Part shown: in pieces, positions 1 through 8,389 of the stretch | How the letters are laid out: every line of letters begins with the position of its first letter | How positions within the stretch are numbered: position 1 is the stretch's first letter | Assembly: GCF_008727925.1 (NCBI RefSeq) | Contig: NZ_VTWT01000013.1 | Location: 62,001 to 126,000, forward strand | Length of the DNA: 64,000 nucleotides | Reading direction: 5' to 3' | Origin: Adhaeribacter soli | GTDB lineage: Bacteria; Bacteroidota; Bacteroidia; Cytophagales; Hymenobacteraceae | Notes under the pieces: model-generated | Seen by the model: the letters and a program-made list of their open reading frames with translations, nothing else | Database searches by the model: none | What the model was told of the DNA's origin: nothing | Translations under genes and position numbers: made by a program

Positions 1-1
1 G

Positions 2-3000
2 CCGAAAGGCGGCACATGGTCGGGTCCGAATATCAGCCGAAGTGGTCTGTTTATCGGTTCGGTTCCGGGCAACTATACGCTAACCTATAACTTCACAAAT
101 GCTAACGGTTGCTTTGATTCGGCTTCCCGCGTGATCACGGTAGTTCCGCTGCCGGTGGTTTCTGCCGGAAACGATACCACTTTTTGCGCGGTGAATGCTA
201 CGGTTTTATTTAAAGCTACTCCTTCCGGAGGCGTTTGGACCGGAAGTCCGTTTATTGATATTAACGGAAACTTTGCAGCCAACACGCCGGGCGTTTACAA
301 CCTGACCTATACCTATGGCAACGGTAACTGCCGCGTTTCCGATACGAAGACGGTAACGATTCAGGCCCTGCCGGCTACTCAGGTGGTACAAAACCAGCAG
401 ATCTGTCCGGGCACTACCGCTACGCTTACGGCTCAGGGAACTGCTATGCGTTACGAATGGTACGATGCTTTATTGAAAGGTACCTTATTATTCACCGGTA
501 AAACGTTCGTCACCCCAGCTTTACATAATTCTACCACTTATTACGTAGTTTCTTATAATGCCGAAGGTTGCGCCAATGCGGTTCGTACGCCGGTACAGGT
601 AATGGTGAATCCGGTGGCAGCCCCTCCGGTTGTGGCAGACGTAACTGTTTGCGGTGCCGGCAGCAACGCTACCTTAACGGCCAGCGGCTCTACTGGTACT
701 TACGAATGGTTCAATGCAGCCCAGAACGGTACTTTATTATTTACCGGCGCTACTTTCCAGACCCCGGCTTTAAACGGCACTACCGAATATTATGTACAAG
801 CCGTTAGCGCCGAAGGCTGCCGGAGTTTTACCCGCACCAAAGTTACCGCTTTTGTAACTCCAGCTTTAACGAACAACACCATTTCCGGCAAGCAAATCCT
901 TTGCGCCGGCGAGATCCCGGCCTTATTTACCGGCTCCGCTCCTTTTGGCGGTAACGGTACTTTAACCTATACCTGGGAAAGCAGCACCGACAGCATCAAC
1001 TTTACCGCAATCTACGGCGCCGGAAATATCCGGAATTTCAATGCCAATGCCTTGACCCAGACTACCTGGTTCCGTCGCAAAGTAAGCTCCGGCCCCTGCT
1101 CCGATTATTCAGCGGCTATTAAAGTAACCGTGGTGCAGAAACCTGCCGCACCGCTTAGCTTTAGCCAGACCATTTGTGCCAGTGCAACTGCAACGTTAAC
1201 TGCTTCCGGAACTGGTTTACGCTCTGAATGGTTTACCACCCCAACCGGCGGTCAGCCGATCTTCAGCGGCAATATTTTTACAACTTCAGCTTTGCAGACT
1301 ACTACCGAATATTACGTTGAAGCGATCAATGCCCAAGGCTGCCGGAGCGCTGCCCGCGGAAAATATCTGGTAACAGTGCTGCCGGTAATCACCAGCAACT
1401 TTATCTCCACGGACCAGACCATTTGCTACGGTGAAACGCCTGCTTCTTTTATCGGTTCTACACCGGCCGGCGGCAATAACGTTTATACGTTTACCTGGGA
1501 AAGCAGCACCGATAACGTGAACTTCACGCCGGCTGCCGGCGCCCACGCCGCTGCCAATTACAGTGCCGGCGCTTTAACGCAAACAACATGGTTCCGCCGC
1601 GTGGTTACTTCCGGTCCTTGCCAGAACAGCATCAGCGCTCCTATAAAGATTACGGTTGTTCCGGCCATTGCCAGCAAAACCATTACCTCGCAACCACAAA
1701 CCATTTGCGCCGGCACATCGCCGCAAACCTTAAATGCCCTGGCTGCAACCGGCGGGAACGGAACTTACACCTACCAGTGGCAGATGAGCACTTCCGGTTC
1801 AACTACTGGTTTCGCTCCGGCCATCCATACGAATAATACTCAGAACTATACGCCAGGCACGTTGCAGCAAACAACCTGGTTCCGTCGCGTGGTTTATTCC
1901 GGCAACTGCTCCCAGATCTCAGCTCCTTATGAGGTTACGGTAGTGCCAGTGCTTACAAATAACATTATTGCTACTTCACAAACCATTTACGCGGGTGCTA
2001 CGCCTGCTTTATTAACCGGCTCGCAACCGGCCGGCGGAAATGGTACTTATACTTATGATTGGGAAAGCAGCACGACCGGAAATAATGCAGGATTCAGCTC
2101 CTTAAACGCTACCGGCCTGAACTTTCAGCCAACCGCTACCGGCCAGACAACTTGGTACCGTCGCATCGTTCGCTCCGGCGACTGTGACCTGATCTCGAAC
2201 GTGGTGGAAATTACCGTAGTACCAGCTATTGCGAGCAACGTGATCCAGAAAGACCAGGTAATCTGCCAGAACAACCAACCGGATCTGCTGCAAGGCAATC
2301 TGCCGGTGGGCGGAACGGGTAACTACACTTTCCTGTGGGAAATGAGTACTGCCGGCGCAACTGCTGGCTACACTACCGCAACCGGTACTGCCAACCAGGC
2401 AACTTATCAGGCGGGCGTATTAACCACCACTACCTGGTTCCGCCGCACGGTAATTTCCGGAGCGTATACTTTAAGCAGCAACGTGGTAGAAATTACGGTA
2501 AACCAGAACATTGCCAACAACACCATCAGCGCGGCCCAGACCATTTGTGCAGGATCAGCTCCGGCAACTTTAACGGGTTCGCTGCCAACCGGCGGTACCG
2601 GTATGTTCACTTACCTCTGGGAAATGAGTACTTCCGGACCGAACACCGGCTTTATTACGGCTTCTGGTGTAAACAACGCTGCTTCTTATAGCCCGGGCGT
2701 TTTACAGCAAGCTACCTGGTTCCGCCGCAAAGTGAGCGCCGGCCATTGCGCCGAGCATATCAGTGCCGCTGTTCAGGTAAACGTAAATCAGATCCCGGCA
2801 CCGCCTTCCATTTTAGCCCAGGACATTTGCGGTGGCTCTTCTGCTACTTTGGTTATGCCGAACACCCGCACCGGCTTTACCGGCGAATATGAGTGGTACG
2901 AAACCGCAACCGGCGGTCAGTTAGTAGCGAAAGGAAATTTCTTTACTACGCCGGCTCTGAGAGAAAGCAAAACTTATTATGTGCAAACGGTACAGGATGG

Positions 3001-3535
3001 TTGCGTGAGCTCGAGAACTCCGGTGGCTGTAAATGTGCGCGGCAACACCGCCGATGCCGGCGAAGACGTGAGCATTATTACCGGCAAAAGCGCTTACCTG
3101 AAAGCCAAAGGCGGCGTTTCTTACCGATGGTTCCCTTCCGAAGGTCTGAACAAAACGAACGTTGCCAACCCGACTGCTACGCCAACCAAAACTACTACTT
3201 ACACCGTGGAAGTTGTTTCCGAAGCCGGTTGTATCTCTACCGATCAGATCACCATTACCGTGCTGCCGAAGATCGCGATTCCGAACACCTTTACGCCGAA
3301 CAACGACGGCATTAACGATGGCTGGGAAATTAAAGGACTGGCGGAACACAAGAACTGCCGCGTGGAGATCTTTAACCGTTGGGGCGCTAAGGTTTACTCA
3401 TCAGTAGGGTATCCGAAATCGTGGGATGGCCGCTCTTTAACTGGTCAGGAGTTACCGATCGCTACTTACTACTACATCATTTATTTAAATACCGAGGAAG
3501 CGCCGGTGTCCGGCAGCGTAACCATTGTACGATAA
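2..3535 (+). CDS. Giant repeat-rich surface protein, gliding-motility C-terminal domain (5' partial)
   Basis: The frame is open from the first bases of the window, so the gene starts upstream; 1177 residues are visible. It holds two kinds of Ig-like repeat. At least four are of the type ending TxYYVxAxxAEGC. Six consecutive-type repeats of about 95 residues begin near 862, 1384, 1669, 1949, 2227 and 2509, each with TICAG near its start and QTTWFRRxVxSG near its end. A Cys pair in most repeats suggests a disulfide. The last ~85 residues (from about 3280, IPNTFTPNNDGIND) match the CHU_C / gliding motility-associated C-terminal domain, a type B sorting signal for T9SS export. By family knowledge this is an SprB-like surface adhesin or structural protein; its ligand is unknown. 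It is followed after 15 bases by a PorP/SprF protein, the usual partner of such adhesins. The domain call is firm, the function inferred. Confidence 0.93.
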   Translation, partial: PKGGTWSGPNISRSGLFIGSVPGNYTLTYNFTNANGCFDSASRVITVVPLPVVSAGNDTTFCAVNATVLFKATPSGGVWTGSPFIDINGNFAANTPGVYNLTYTYGNGNCRVSDTKTVTIQALPATQVVQNQQICPGTTATLTAQGTAMRYEWYDALLKGTLLFTGKTFVTPALHNSTTYYVVSYNAEGCANAVRTPVQVMVNPVAAPPVVADVTVCGAGSNATLTASGSTGTYEWFNAAQNGTLLFTGATFQTPALNGTTEYYVQAVSAEGCRSFTRTKVTAFVTPALTNNTISGKQILCAGEIPALFTGSAPFGGNGTLTYTWESSTDSINFTAIYGAGNIRNFNANALTQTTWFRRKVSSGPCSDYSAAIKVTVVQKPAAPLSFSQTICASATATLTASGTGLRSEWFTTPTGGQPIFSGNIFTTSALQTTTEYYVEAINAQGCRSAARGKYLVTVLPVITSNFISTDQTICYGETPASFIGSTPAGGNNVYTFTWESSTDNVNFTPAAGAHAAANYSAGALTQTTWFRRVVTSGPCQNSISAPIKITVVPAIASKTITSQPQTICAGTSPQTLNALAATGGNGTYTYQWQMSTSGSTTGFAPAIHTNNTQNYTPGTLQQTTWFRRVVYSGNCSQISAPYEVTVVPVLTNNIIATSQTIYAGATPALLTGSQPAGGNGTYTYDWESSTTGNNAGFSSLNATGLNFQPTATGQTTWYRRIVRSGDCDLISNVVEITVVPAIASNVIQKDQVICQNNQPDLLQGNLPVGGTGNYTFLWEMSTAGATAGYTTATGTANQATYQAGVLTTTTWFRRTVISGAYTLSSNVVEITVNQNIANNTISAAQTICAGSAPATLTGSLPTGGTGMFTYLWEMSTSGPNTGFITASGVNNAASYSPGVLQQATWFRRKVSAGHCAEHISAAVQVNVNQIPAPPSILAQDICGGSSATLVMPNTRTGFTGEYEWYETATGGQLVAKGNFFTTPALRESKTYYVQTVQDGCVSSRTPVAVNVRGNTADAGEDVSIITGKSAYLKAKGGVSYRWFPSEGLNKTNVANPTATPTKTTTYTVEVVSEAGCISTDQITITVLPKIAIPNTFTPNNDGINDGWEIKGLAEHKNCRVEIFNRWGAKVYSSVGYPKSWDGRSLTGQELPIATYYYIIYLNTEEAPVSGSVTIVR

Positions 3536-3550
3536 TTCATAATAATTTAT

Positions 3551-4573
3551 ATGAACAAACTTTTACCTGTATTCCTGTTCTTAACCCTAGTAGCAGGAAA
3601 ATTAAATGCCCAGCAACGCCCGCAGTACAGCCAGTACAGCCTGAACAATTACCTGGTGAACCCGGCGATCAGCGGAATTGAAAATTACACGGATGTGCGC
3701 CTGGGTATGCGCAAGCAGTGGGCCGGACTGGAAGGTTCTCCGGTTACTTACTATACCAGTTTCCATACCGCGCTGAATAAAGAAGACCGCAACCGGATAA
3801 ATAAAAACAGCATGATGCGCGGCACGGTAAAACGGCCGGCTTACCGGGTAAACAAAAACAATAAATTCAAGAAAGCGAACTCGCACCACGGCATCGGCGG
3901 CATGGCTCAGGTAGACCGTACCGGCCCGATCCAGAATTCGACCTTCAACTTCACGTACGCCTTCCACTTACCGGTTTCCAAAGGGGTAACTGTTTCCATG
4001 GGTACGGCCGCCGGCATCAACCAGTTCAGTTTGAACCGCGCTTTGGTTACCACCGTGCAGTCCAACGACCCCGCCCTTTACTCCGACCGCACCAACGATG
4101 TAAAGCTGGATTTCGGCCTGGGCACCTGGATCTACTCGCAGAATTTCTTTGTAGGAGTTTCGGCCATGGAATTACTGGCTAACACCGAGCAGGCTTATAT
4201 TACCAACGGTCTGCAGCAACCAGGCCTGACCCACGCCCACTATTACTTTACCGGCGGCTACCGTTTCGACGTTTCCCGGAATCTAACCGTAGTGCCATCT
4301 ACCATGGTAAAAGTAACCAAAGGCGCCGTTGCGGCCGATTTCAACGTGAAAGCCTTATTAGCGGAACGCATATGGGCCGGGGCTTCCTACCGTCACAAAG
4401 ATGCCATGGCGGTAATGGCCGGCGTAAACCTCTCCCCGATGCTGGACTTAGGCTATTCTTACGATGCCGTTACTTCCGAACTTCGCCACGCCAGCTCCGG
4501 CAGCCACGAAGTGGTACTGGGCGTGAAACTGCAGAACCGCGCCCAGGCGATTTGTCCGCAATGGCTTTGGTAA
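3551..4573 (+). CDS. Type IX secretion membrane protein, PorP/SprF family
   Basis: 340 residues with an N-terminal signal peptide (about residues 1-20, ending LNAQQ). The mature start has the family hallmark QYSQYSLNNYLVNPAISG, followed by an outer-membrane beta-barrel pattern with alternating hydrophobic strands and several GxG turns. Proteins of this family sit in the outer membrane and help deliver or anchor SprB-like adhesins bearing type B sorting domains. The gene lies 15 bases behind the giant adhesin gene on the same strand, so the two are almost certainly cotranscribed and act as a pair. An ATG start directly before the signal peptide supports the chosen start. Exact PorP or SprF orthology cannot be decided, because genomes in this phylum carry many paralogues. 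Confidence 0.92.
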   Translation: MNKLLPVFLFLTLVAGKLNAQQRPQYSQYSLNNYLVNPAISGIENYTDVRLGMRKQWAGLEGSPVTYYTSFHTALNKEDRNRINKNSMMRGTVKRPAYRVNKNNKFKKANSHHGIGGMAQVDRTGPIQNSTFNFTYAFHLPVSKGVTVSMGTAAGINQFSLNRALVTTVQSNDPALYSDRTNDVKLDFGLGTWIYSQNFFVGVSAMELLANTEQAYITNGLQQPGLTHAHYYFTGGYRFDVSRNLTVVPSTMVKVTKGAVAADFNVKALLAERIWAGASYRHKDAMAVMAGVNLSPMLDLGYSYDAVTSELRHASSGSHEVVLGVKLQNRAQAICPQWLW

Positions 4574-4688
4574 TTTAAATTGTTTAATTGCTTTATGGTT
4601 AAATTGTTAATTGTTAATTGTTTAATAAGTAATTCATGTTTTTTCAATCTCTGGTCGATAGTTCAGGTTTGAGCGAAGCGGGAACCTG

Positions 4689-4747
4689 GACCTATAAATA
4701 ATCTGAAGTTTGTAACTTCAGTGAGGCGACAGCCTCAAAAAAGAGCT
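4689..4747 (+). repeat. Double-hairpin dispersed repeat, copy 1
   Basis: A 59-base unit with two adjacent hairpins, CTGAAGTT-tgt-AACTTCAG and TGAGGC-gaca-GCCTCA. A second copy at 54707-54764 differs only by one A in a homopolymer run. The near-identity over 50 kb points to recent dispersal or a conserved structural role. Confidence 0.85.
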
Positions 4748-4926
4748 ACTGAGGAGCTTGTGAAAGTAGAATAATAACCAAAGCTACCGCGCTTTTTCCT
4801 GTGCGACACAAGCCAAGGCGAATATTTTAGCCAGATGCGGTCTTGCCATTCCCCTGGAATGCCTAATGTGAGCCTCTAAAACGCTATCCTTTTAACGCAA
4901 AAAGTAAAAACCTCTGACCAGAGAGT

Positions 4927-4988
4927 AAAAACCATCCGTAGCAGTAGCGCAGGGTTTAAACCCTGCGCTACTGCTACGGATGGTTTTT
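4927..4988. repeat. Perfect 62-bp palindrome with GTTTAAAC centre
   Basis: Each base from 4927 to 4957 pairs with its mirror base from 4988 down to 4958, with no spacer and no mismatch; I checked all positions. The centre is AGGGTTTAAACCCT, and the core GTAGCGCAGGGTTT is shared with a palindrome family at 45165, 49216 and 59586. The left arm starts with an A run and the right arm ends in a T run, so a transcript from either direction would form a strong hairpin with a U tail. It may work as a bidirectional terminator for the PorP/SprF gene, but that is inference. Confidence 0.9.
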
Positions 4989-5125
4989 CATTTTACTACC
5001 TGCAAGAGCTAATCTGGGAAACTTCATTAGCTTTATTTTCATTTTTTAACTTTCATTTTCAAGCACTTACAAAATATTTAAAAATAATTTAAGAATTTTG
5101 GAACTGCCCGGGCAACCAGCGGCAA

Positions 5126-5133
5126 TACCTTTG
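5126..5133 (+). promoter_or_regulatory. Bacteroidota -7 box (TACCTTTG) before the sigma-factor gene
   Basis: TACCTTTG matches the TAnnTTTG -7 consensus of Bacteroidota. A TTTTG lies at 5096-5100, a rather long 25 bases upstream, so the -33 element is doubtful. Transcription would start near 5140, leaving a short leader before the TTG at 5166. Confidence 0.45.
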
Positions 5134-5165
5134 CATCTATATAAGCAGAAACCCGAAAGAAACTG

Positions 5166-5756
5166 TTGACTGAAACACTTCTACCTGTGATAACTGACCA
5201 ATTGATAGCAGACCTCAAAAACGGCGACGCCAAAGCGCAGAAAGCGGTTTATGACTGCTTCTCGGCCAAAATGCTCGGCGTTTGCCTGAGGTACCTGAAA
5301 AACGAGATGGATGCAGAAGAAGTAATGATCACGGGAATGGTAAAAGTGTTTCAGAATGCGAAACAGTACGAAGGCAAAGGAAATTTTGAAGGTTGGTTGC
5401 GCCGCGTGATCGTAAACGAAGCGTTGATGTTCTTACGTAAGAAGGAACCGCTGCATCTGGCCGTAGAAAAAGAGCATTTCCAGCTGGCAGCTCAGGAACA
5501 GGCCGATACTGCTTTGAATGAATCGGAATTGCTGGCGCTATTGCATGAATTACCAGCCGGTTACCGCGCCGTGTTCAACCTTTACGCCATAGAAGGGTAT
5601 TCGCATAAAGAGATTGCCGACATGCTGCAGATAAACGAAGGAACCTCGAAATCGCAGTTAAGCAAGGCGCGGGCCTTATTGCAGAAATGGGTTACCGCAC
5701 AGGAAAAAGTTAGCTTTGAAAAAAATGGAACAGCACAATATCGATTCGCGCTTTAA
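5166..5756 (+). CDS. ECF-type sigma-70 family RNA polymerase sigma factor
   Basis: 196 residues, normal for an ECF sigma factor. Region 2 lies at about residues 25-95 (YLKNEMDAEEVMITGMVKVF, then GWLRRVIVNEAL) and region 4 at about 120-175 (LPAGYRAVFNLYAIEGYSHK, then EIADML and SKSQLSKARALL), giving a -10 binding helix and a helix-turn-helix for -35 type elements. It directs RNA polymerase to a small regulon. The start is a TTG at 5166; a GTG in frame at 5187 is an alternative. The 3' end overlaps the next gene, a membrane-anchored protein that is probably its anti-sigma factor, so the two should be translationally coupled. The inducing signal cannot be read from the sequence. Confidence 0.93.
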   Translation: MTETLLPVITDQLIADLKNGDAKAQKAVYDCFSAKMLGVCLRYLKNEMDAEEVMITGMVKVFQNAKQYEGKGNFEGWLRRVIVNEALMFLRKKEPLHLAVEKEHFQLAAQEQADTALNESELLALLHELPAGYRAVFNLYAIEGYSHKEIADMLQINEGTSKSQLSKARALLQKWVTAQEKVSFEKNGTAQYRFAL

Positions 5757-6633
5757 GCAAGGGCTTGAGAATATCAGCCGTCAGCCTTCCGCCGATGCCT
5801 GGGCCCGTTTACAAAACCGGATGCAGGAAGCAGAAGCCGCACCGGTAATTGAAACCGTTCAGCCGGAAGAAAAAGAAGAACGCCGCGTAATTGCCTGGTG
5901 GTACTATGCTGCTGCCGCCATAGTAGTTCTTTTAATTTCGGTAGGCGTGCTCCGGAACAGTAAGGTTTTAGGTCCGGAAAGTATGCCGGTGGCGGTAAAT
6001 AAACCGGCAGAAAAAATAGCGGAAACTATAAAATCTGGTTCAGTTCAGAAAGATGAAGCTCAGAAAGTTGAAGCGCAAACCGCTAATATCTTAATCGCCG
6101 ACAACGCAACTTCTGATAAAATCGGGGAACCTGTAAATACAAACCCTACAGCCAACGCGGAAGAAAACACTGCTCCGAGATCTTTTGAAAATCTGAAAGC
6201 TGAAAACGCTACGGTTCAGGTGGCAAAAGCGCCGCGCAAAAAGAAGCCAGCTATTATCGTGTTACCGCACACCAAAAATACCGTCCCGGAATTGCGGCAG
6301 CCTGCTCTGGTCGAAGAGAAGGGCTTACTGGCAAGCAATACCGAAAATCCGGCAAAACCACAGGCGAAAACGGAGAAAGCTTCCGGCCTGGAAGGAATGG
6401 TGATTGAAGTAATTGTAAAGAAAGATCGCACCGATACAGAACAGGCACTTGCCCTGCAAACCCCTGTTGAAAACAGCGGGAAGCAATCGAAGCTGAAAAG
6501 CATTTTCAAACAGGCCAAAAACCTGAAAAACGGCGAGGGGGTGAACCTCCAGGAACTGGGCTTATTTGCCGACACCAAGCTGGCTTTAGGCTCCCGCAAT
6601 CACGAAAAAGTAAATAAAATACTAGACATCTAA
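5725..6633 (+). CDS. Single-pass membrane protein, putative anti-sigma factor
   Basis: 302 residues from the ATG at 5725 (a TTG at 5716 would add three). A cytoplasmic N-terminal part of about 55 residues (FKQGLENISRQPSADAWARL) precedes a membrane segment at about residues 54-75 (WWYYAAAAIVVLLISVGVL). A long Lys/Ala/Glu-rich low-complexity region facing the periplasm follows. The gene overlaps the sigma-factor gene by 32 bases. Position, topology and the short N-terminal domain fit an anti-sigma factor, but I do not see a ZAS/RskA zinc motif, so the role rests on context. The stretch at about residues 195-240 is rich in Lys and Pro and may cross the periplasm towards the envelope. Confidence 0.8.
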   Translation: MEQHNIDSRFKQGLENISRQPSADAWARLQNRMQEAEAAPVIETVQPEEKEERRVIAWWYYAAAAIVVLLISVGVLRNSKVLGPESMPVAVNKPAEKIAETIKSGSVQKDEAQKVEAQTANILIADNATSDKIGEPVNTNPTANAEENTAPRSFENLKAENATVQVAKAPRKKKPAIIVLPHTKNTVPELRQPALVEEKGLLASNTENPAKPQAKTEKASGLEGMVIEVIVKKDRTDTEQALALQTPVENSGKQSKLKSIFKQAKNLKNGEGVNLQELGLFADTKLALGSRNHEKVNKILDI

Positions 6634-6655
6634 TTTTCTAAAATCCCTTAAAATT

Positions 6656-7765
6656 ATGAAACGCTTGATCCTGCTGGCCGCTTTCGGCCTGGCAACTGCT
6701 ACCGCTTTGCCTTTATCGGCCAAAAATATCAGCCTTCCTTCTCCGGCAAAAGACGATACTGTACTCGTGAAATTAGCCAACGGCGCCAAAATGAACCTGA
6801 TCCTGAAAAATACCGACCAGCTGAAATCCTTCCAGAACTACAGCCTCGATTCGCTCATGATCATGCTGAACAAATACATCGGTGAGGCTGAAAAAATGGA
6901 AAAGAAAAATGTAGACGGAAAAGATTATACGGTTAGTTTCCAGCCGTCGAAAGAAGATAAAAGCGGCCGGAAACCGGAAAAGATCAACATCACCATAAAG
7001 GGGCTTGAAGCTAACGAGCAAGGGCAATCCAAAATAACCAGCTTCAACATTGATGTGGAGTATCAGGAAGAAGGCAAGAAAAAGGCTACCCTTAAATCTA
7101 CCCTAACGGAAGCTGATTCGATAAAAAGAGAGCAGCGAAAAAATAGCCGGCACGATAGCGGCATGAATTTCGACCTGGGCCTGAATACGCTGCTGAACAC
7201 CGGCGACAACATGCTGGATGTGGCCGGGCTGAAGCCCTGGGGATCGCGGTATGTGAGCATAAACCCGTATTATACCCTCCGGGTTGGAGGTAAAAAGAGC
7301 CCGGTTTATCTCCGTACGGGTTTAGACCTTGCTTTTAACAATTATATGTTCGACCGGAATTACGTGCTGAAAGAAACCGAAGATGCCGGTAATAACTACA
7401 CCACCCTGGAAAAAGATCCGCGGAACCTCGACAAAACGAAACTGGCTACCACCACCATTAATCTTCCGCTGATGGCCATGCTTGATTTCAAAAACCAGAA
7501 AGGCCATTCCATCTTCCGGATCGGGGCCGGCGGTTTTGCCGGATATCACTTAGGCAGCCACACCAAAGTAAAATTTGAGCAGGATGGCCGCACCGAAAAA
7601 GACAAAGAACGGGGCAATTTCAATCTGGAAGAATTCCAGTACGGCCTGAAATTCCAGATCGGCTACCGGGGCGTGGACTTATTTGCCAATTACAACCTGA
7701 ACGAATTATTCAAAGATGGCAAAGGCCCGCAGGCGAATGTCCTGAGCTTCGGTATTAAGATTTAG
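6656..7765 (+). CDS. Secreted outer-membrane beta-barrel-like protein of unknown function
   Basis: 369 residues with a clear signal peptide (about 1-22, LPLSA cleavage zone). Residues 30-160 are charged and Lys-rich, with alternating strands and a MIMLNKYIGEAEKMEKKNVDG helix. From about residue 200 the chain reads like a small outer-membrane barrel (YVSINPYYTLRVGGKKSPVY, LRTGLDLAFNNYMFDRNYV, FQIGYRGVDLFANYNLNE) ending in a hydrophobic strand at the C-terminus. It lies 22 bases behind the putative anti-sigma gene and is probably in the same operon, so it may be a target or sensor of that system. I do not recognise the family, and no function is assigned. Confidence 0.82.
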   Translation: MKRLILLAAFGLATATALPLSAKNISLPSPAKDDTVLVKLANGAKMNLILKNTDQLKSFQNYSLDSLMIMLNKYIGEAEKMEKKNVDGKDYTVSFQPSKEDKSGRKPEKINITIKGLEANEQGQSKITSFNIDVEYQEEGKKKATLKSTLTEADSIKREQRKNSRHDSGMNFDLGLNTLLNTGDNMLDVAGLKPWGSRYVSINPYYTLRVGGKKSPVYLRTGLDLAFNNYMFDRNYVLKETEDAGNNYTTLEKDPRNLDKTKLATTTINLPLMAMLDFKNQKGHSIFRIGAGGFAGYHLGSHTKVKFEQDGRTEKDKERGNFNLEEFQYGLKFQIGYRGVDLFANYNLNELFKDGKGPQANVLSFGIKI

Positions 7766-7791
7766 TTGTTTCAGTTTTTTTCATTTTGTTT

Positions 7792-7818
7792 AAGAAAGGG
7801 GCTCCGGCTCCTTTTTTT
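7792..7818 (+). terminator. Probable terminator after the barrel-protein gene
   Basis: AAAGG at 7795-7799 pairs with CCTTT at 7810-7814, extended by A/G to T pairs, with a 10-base loop and a T7 run. It begins 26 bases past the stop codon. The stem is weak. Confidence 0.4.
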
Positions 7819-7921
7819 ATTCCTGAAACGGCAGGTTTTCGGCTCAAGAACTTGTTATGCCATATTCATCGCGGTGGTTGCGGGTTTTCACCCTACCCGT
7901 GAGTCTAAACTAAATTATTGC

Positions 7922-8049
7922 GTCATCCCGAGCGTCAGCCGAGGGAACTTATGAGGCTGATTATTTAAATTAAACGGTAAGCCAAATCTTGCTACACTCG
8001 CTTTGTCATTGTAATTCCCATAAGTTTCCTCGGCTTCGCTCGGAATGAC
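7922..8049. repeat. GTCAT...ATGAC dispersed inverted repeat, family 1 copy A
   Basis: A 128-base element with imperfect inverted ends: GTCATCCCGAGCG on the left and CGCTCGGAATGAC on the right, arms of about 32 bases ending CTTATG / CATAAG. The whole element, including its centre, is also found at 61749-61877. Elements of this type are widespread in Bacteroidota intergenic DNA. Confidence 0.85.
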
Positions 8050-8127
8050 CTTCTTTTTTAATTAGCTCGCCTTTGTTGGTGTTTTCACCATAGCCGTCAG
8101 GCTTAGATGATTTATTGTGATTTTTGG

Positions 8128-8283
8128 CTGTAGAGACGTAATATATTACGTCTCCATTCGGGGTGCAAACGGTGGTGATTGATGCCAGAGCCAGCTACAA
8201 GGCGGATACCAGCCTTTGGTATTTGTCGCGATGTTGAAATAGACGTAATGCTGTGAAAGACGTAATATATTACGTCTCTACAG
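8128..8283. mobile_element. MITE-like element with 26-bp terminal inverted repeats
   Basis: The ends are exact inverted repeats of 26 bases (left 8128-8153 starting CTGTAGAGACG; right 8258-8283 ending CGTCTCTACAG). Each end contains its own palindrome (8133-8154 and 8258-8277, core GACGTAATATATTACGTC). The 100-base interior has no coding frame. This architecture fits a small non-autonomous element. No clear target-site duplication is visible. Confidence 0.7.
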
Positions 8284-8389
8284 GGGGTCGGAAATTAGCC
8301 CACCGTTTTTGGTGTTTTCACCAAAAACCATCTTTCAGCCTGCTTTTACCCGGCAAATAAAACCTCAATAAATAAAACTCTTTTCCGCA

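Larger units (their letters stand above)
4574..5125. other. Intergenic region with repeats, no gene seen
   Basis: About 590 bases separate the PorP/SprF gene from the sigma-factor gene. I see no credible coding frame. The stretch starts with an A/T-rich run of near-tandem TTAATTGTT units (about 4576-4630), then carries the double-hairpin repeat at 4689-4747 and the perfect palindrome at 4927-4988. The promoter of the sigma gene lies at its right edge. Confidence 0.7.

Noticed and set aside
862-2790. Regular repeats that might be read as a CRISPR or tandem array
   Set aside because: They are coding Ig-like domains in one frame, 280 bases apart, not short repeats with spacers.
7766-7954. Short open frame after the barrel-protein gene
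   Set aside because: It runs through a terminator and a dispersed repeat, and has no start-site or protein-like features.
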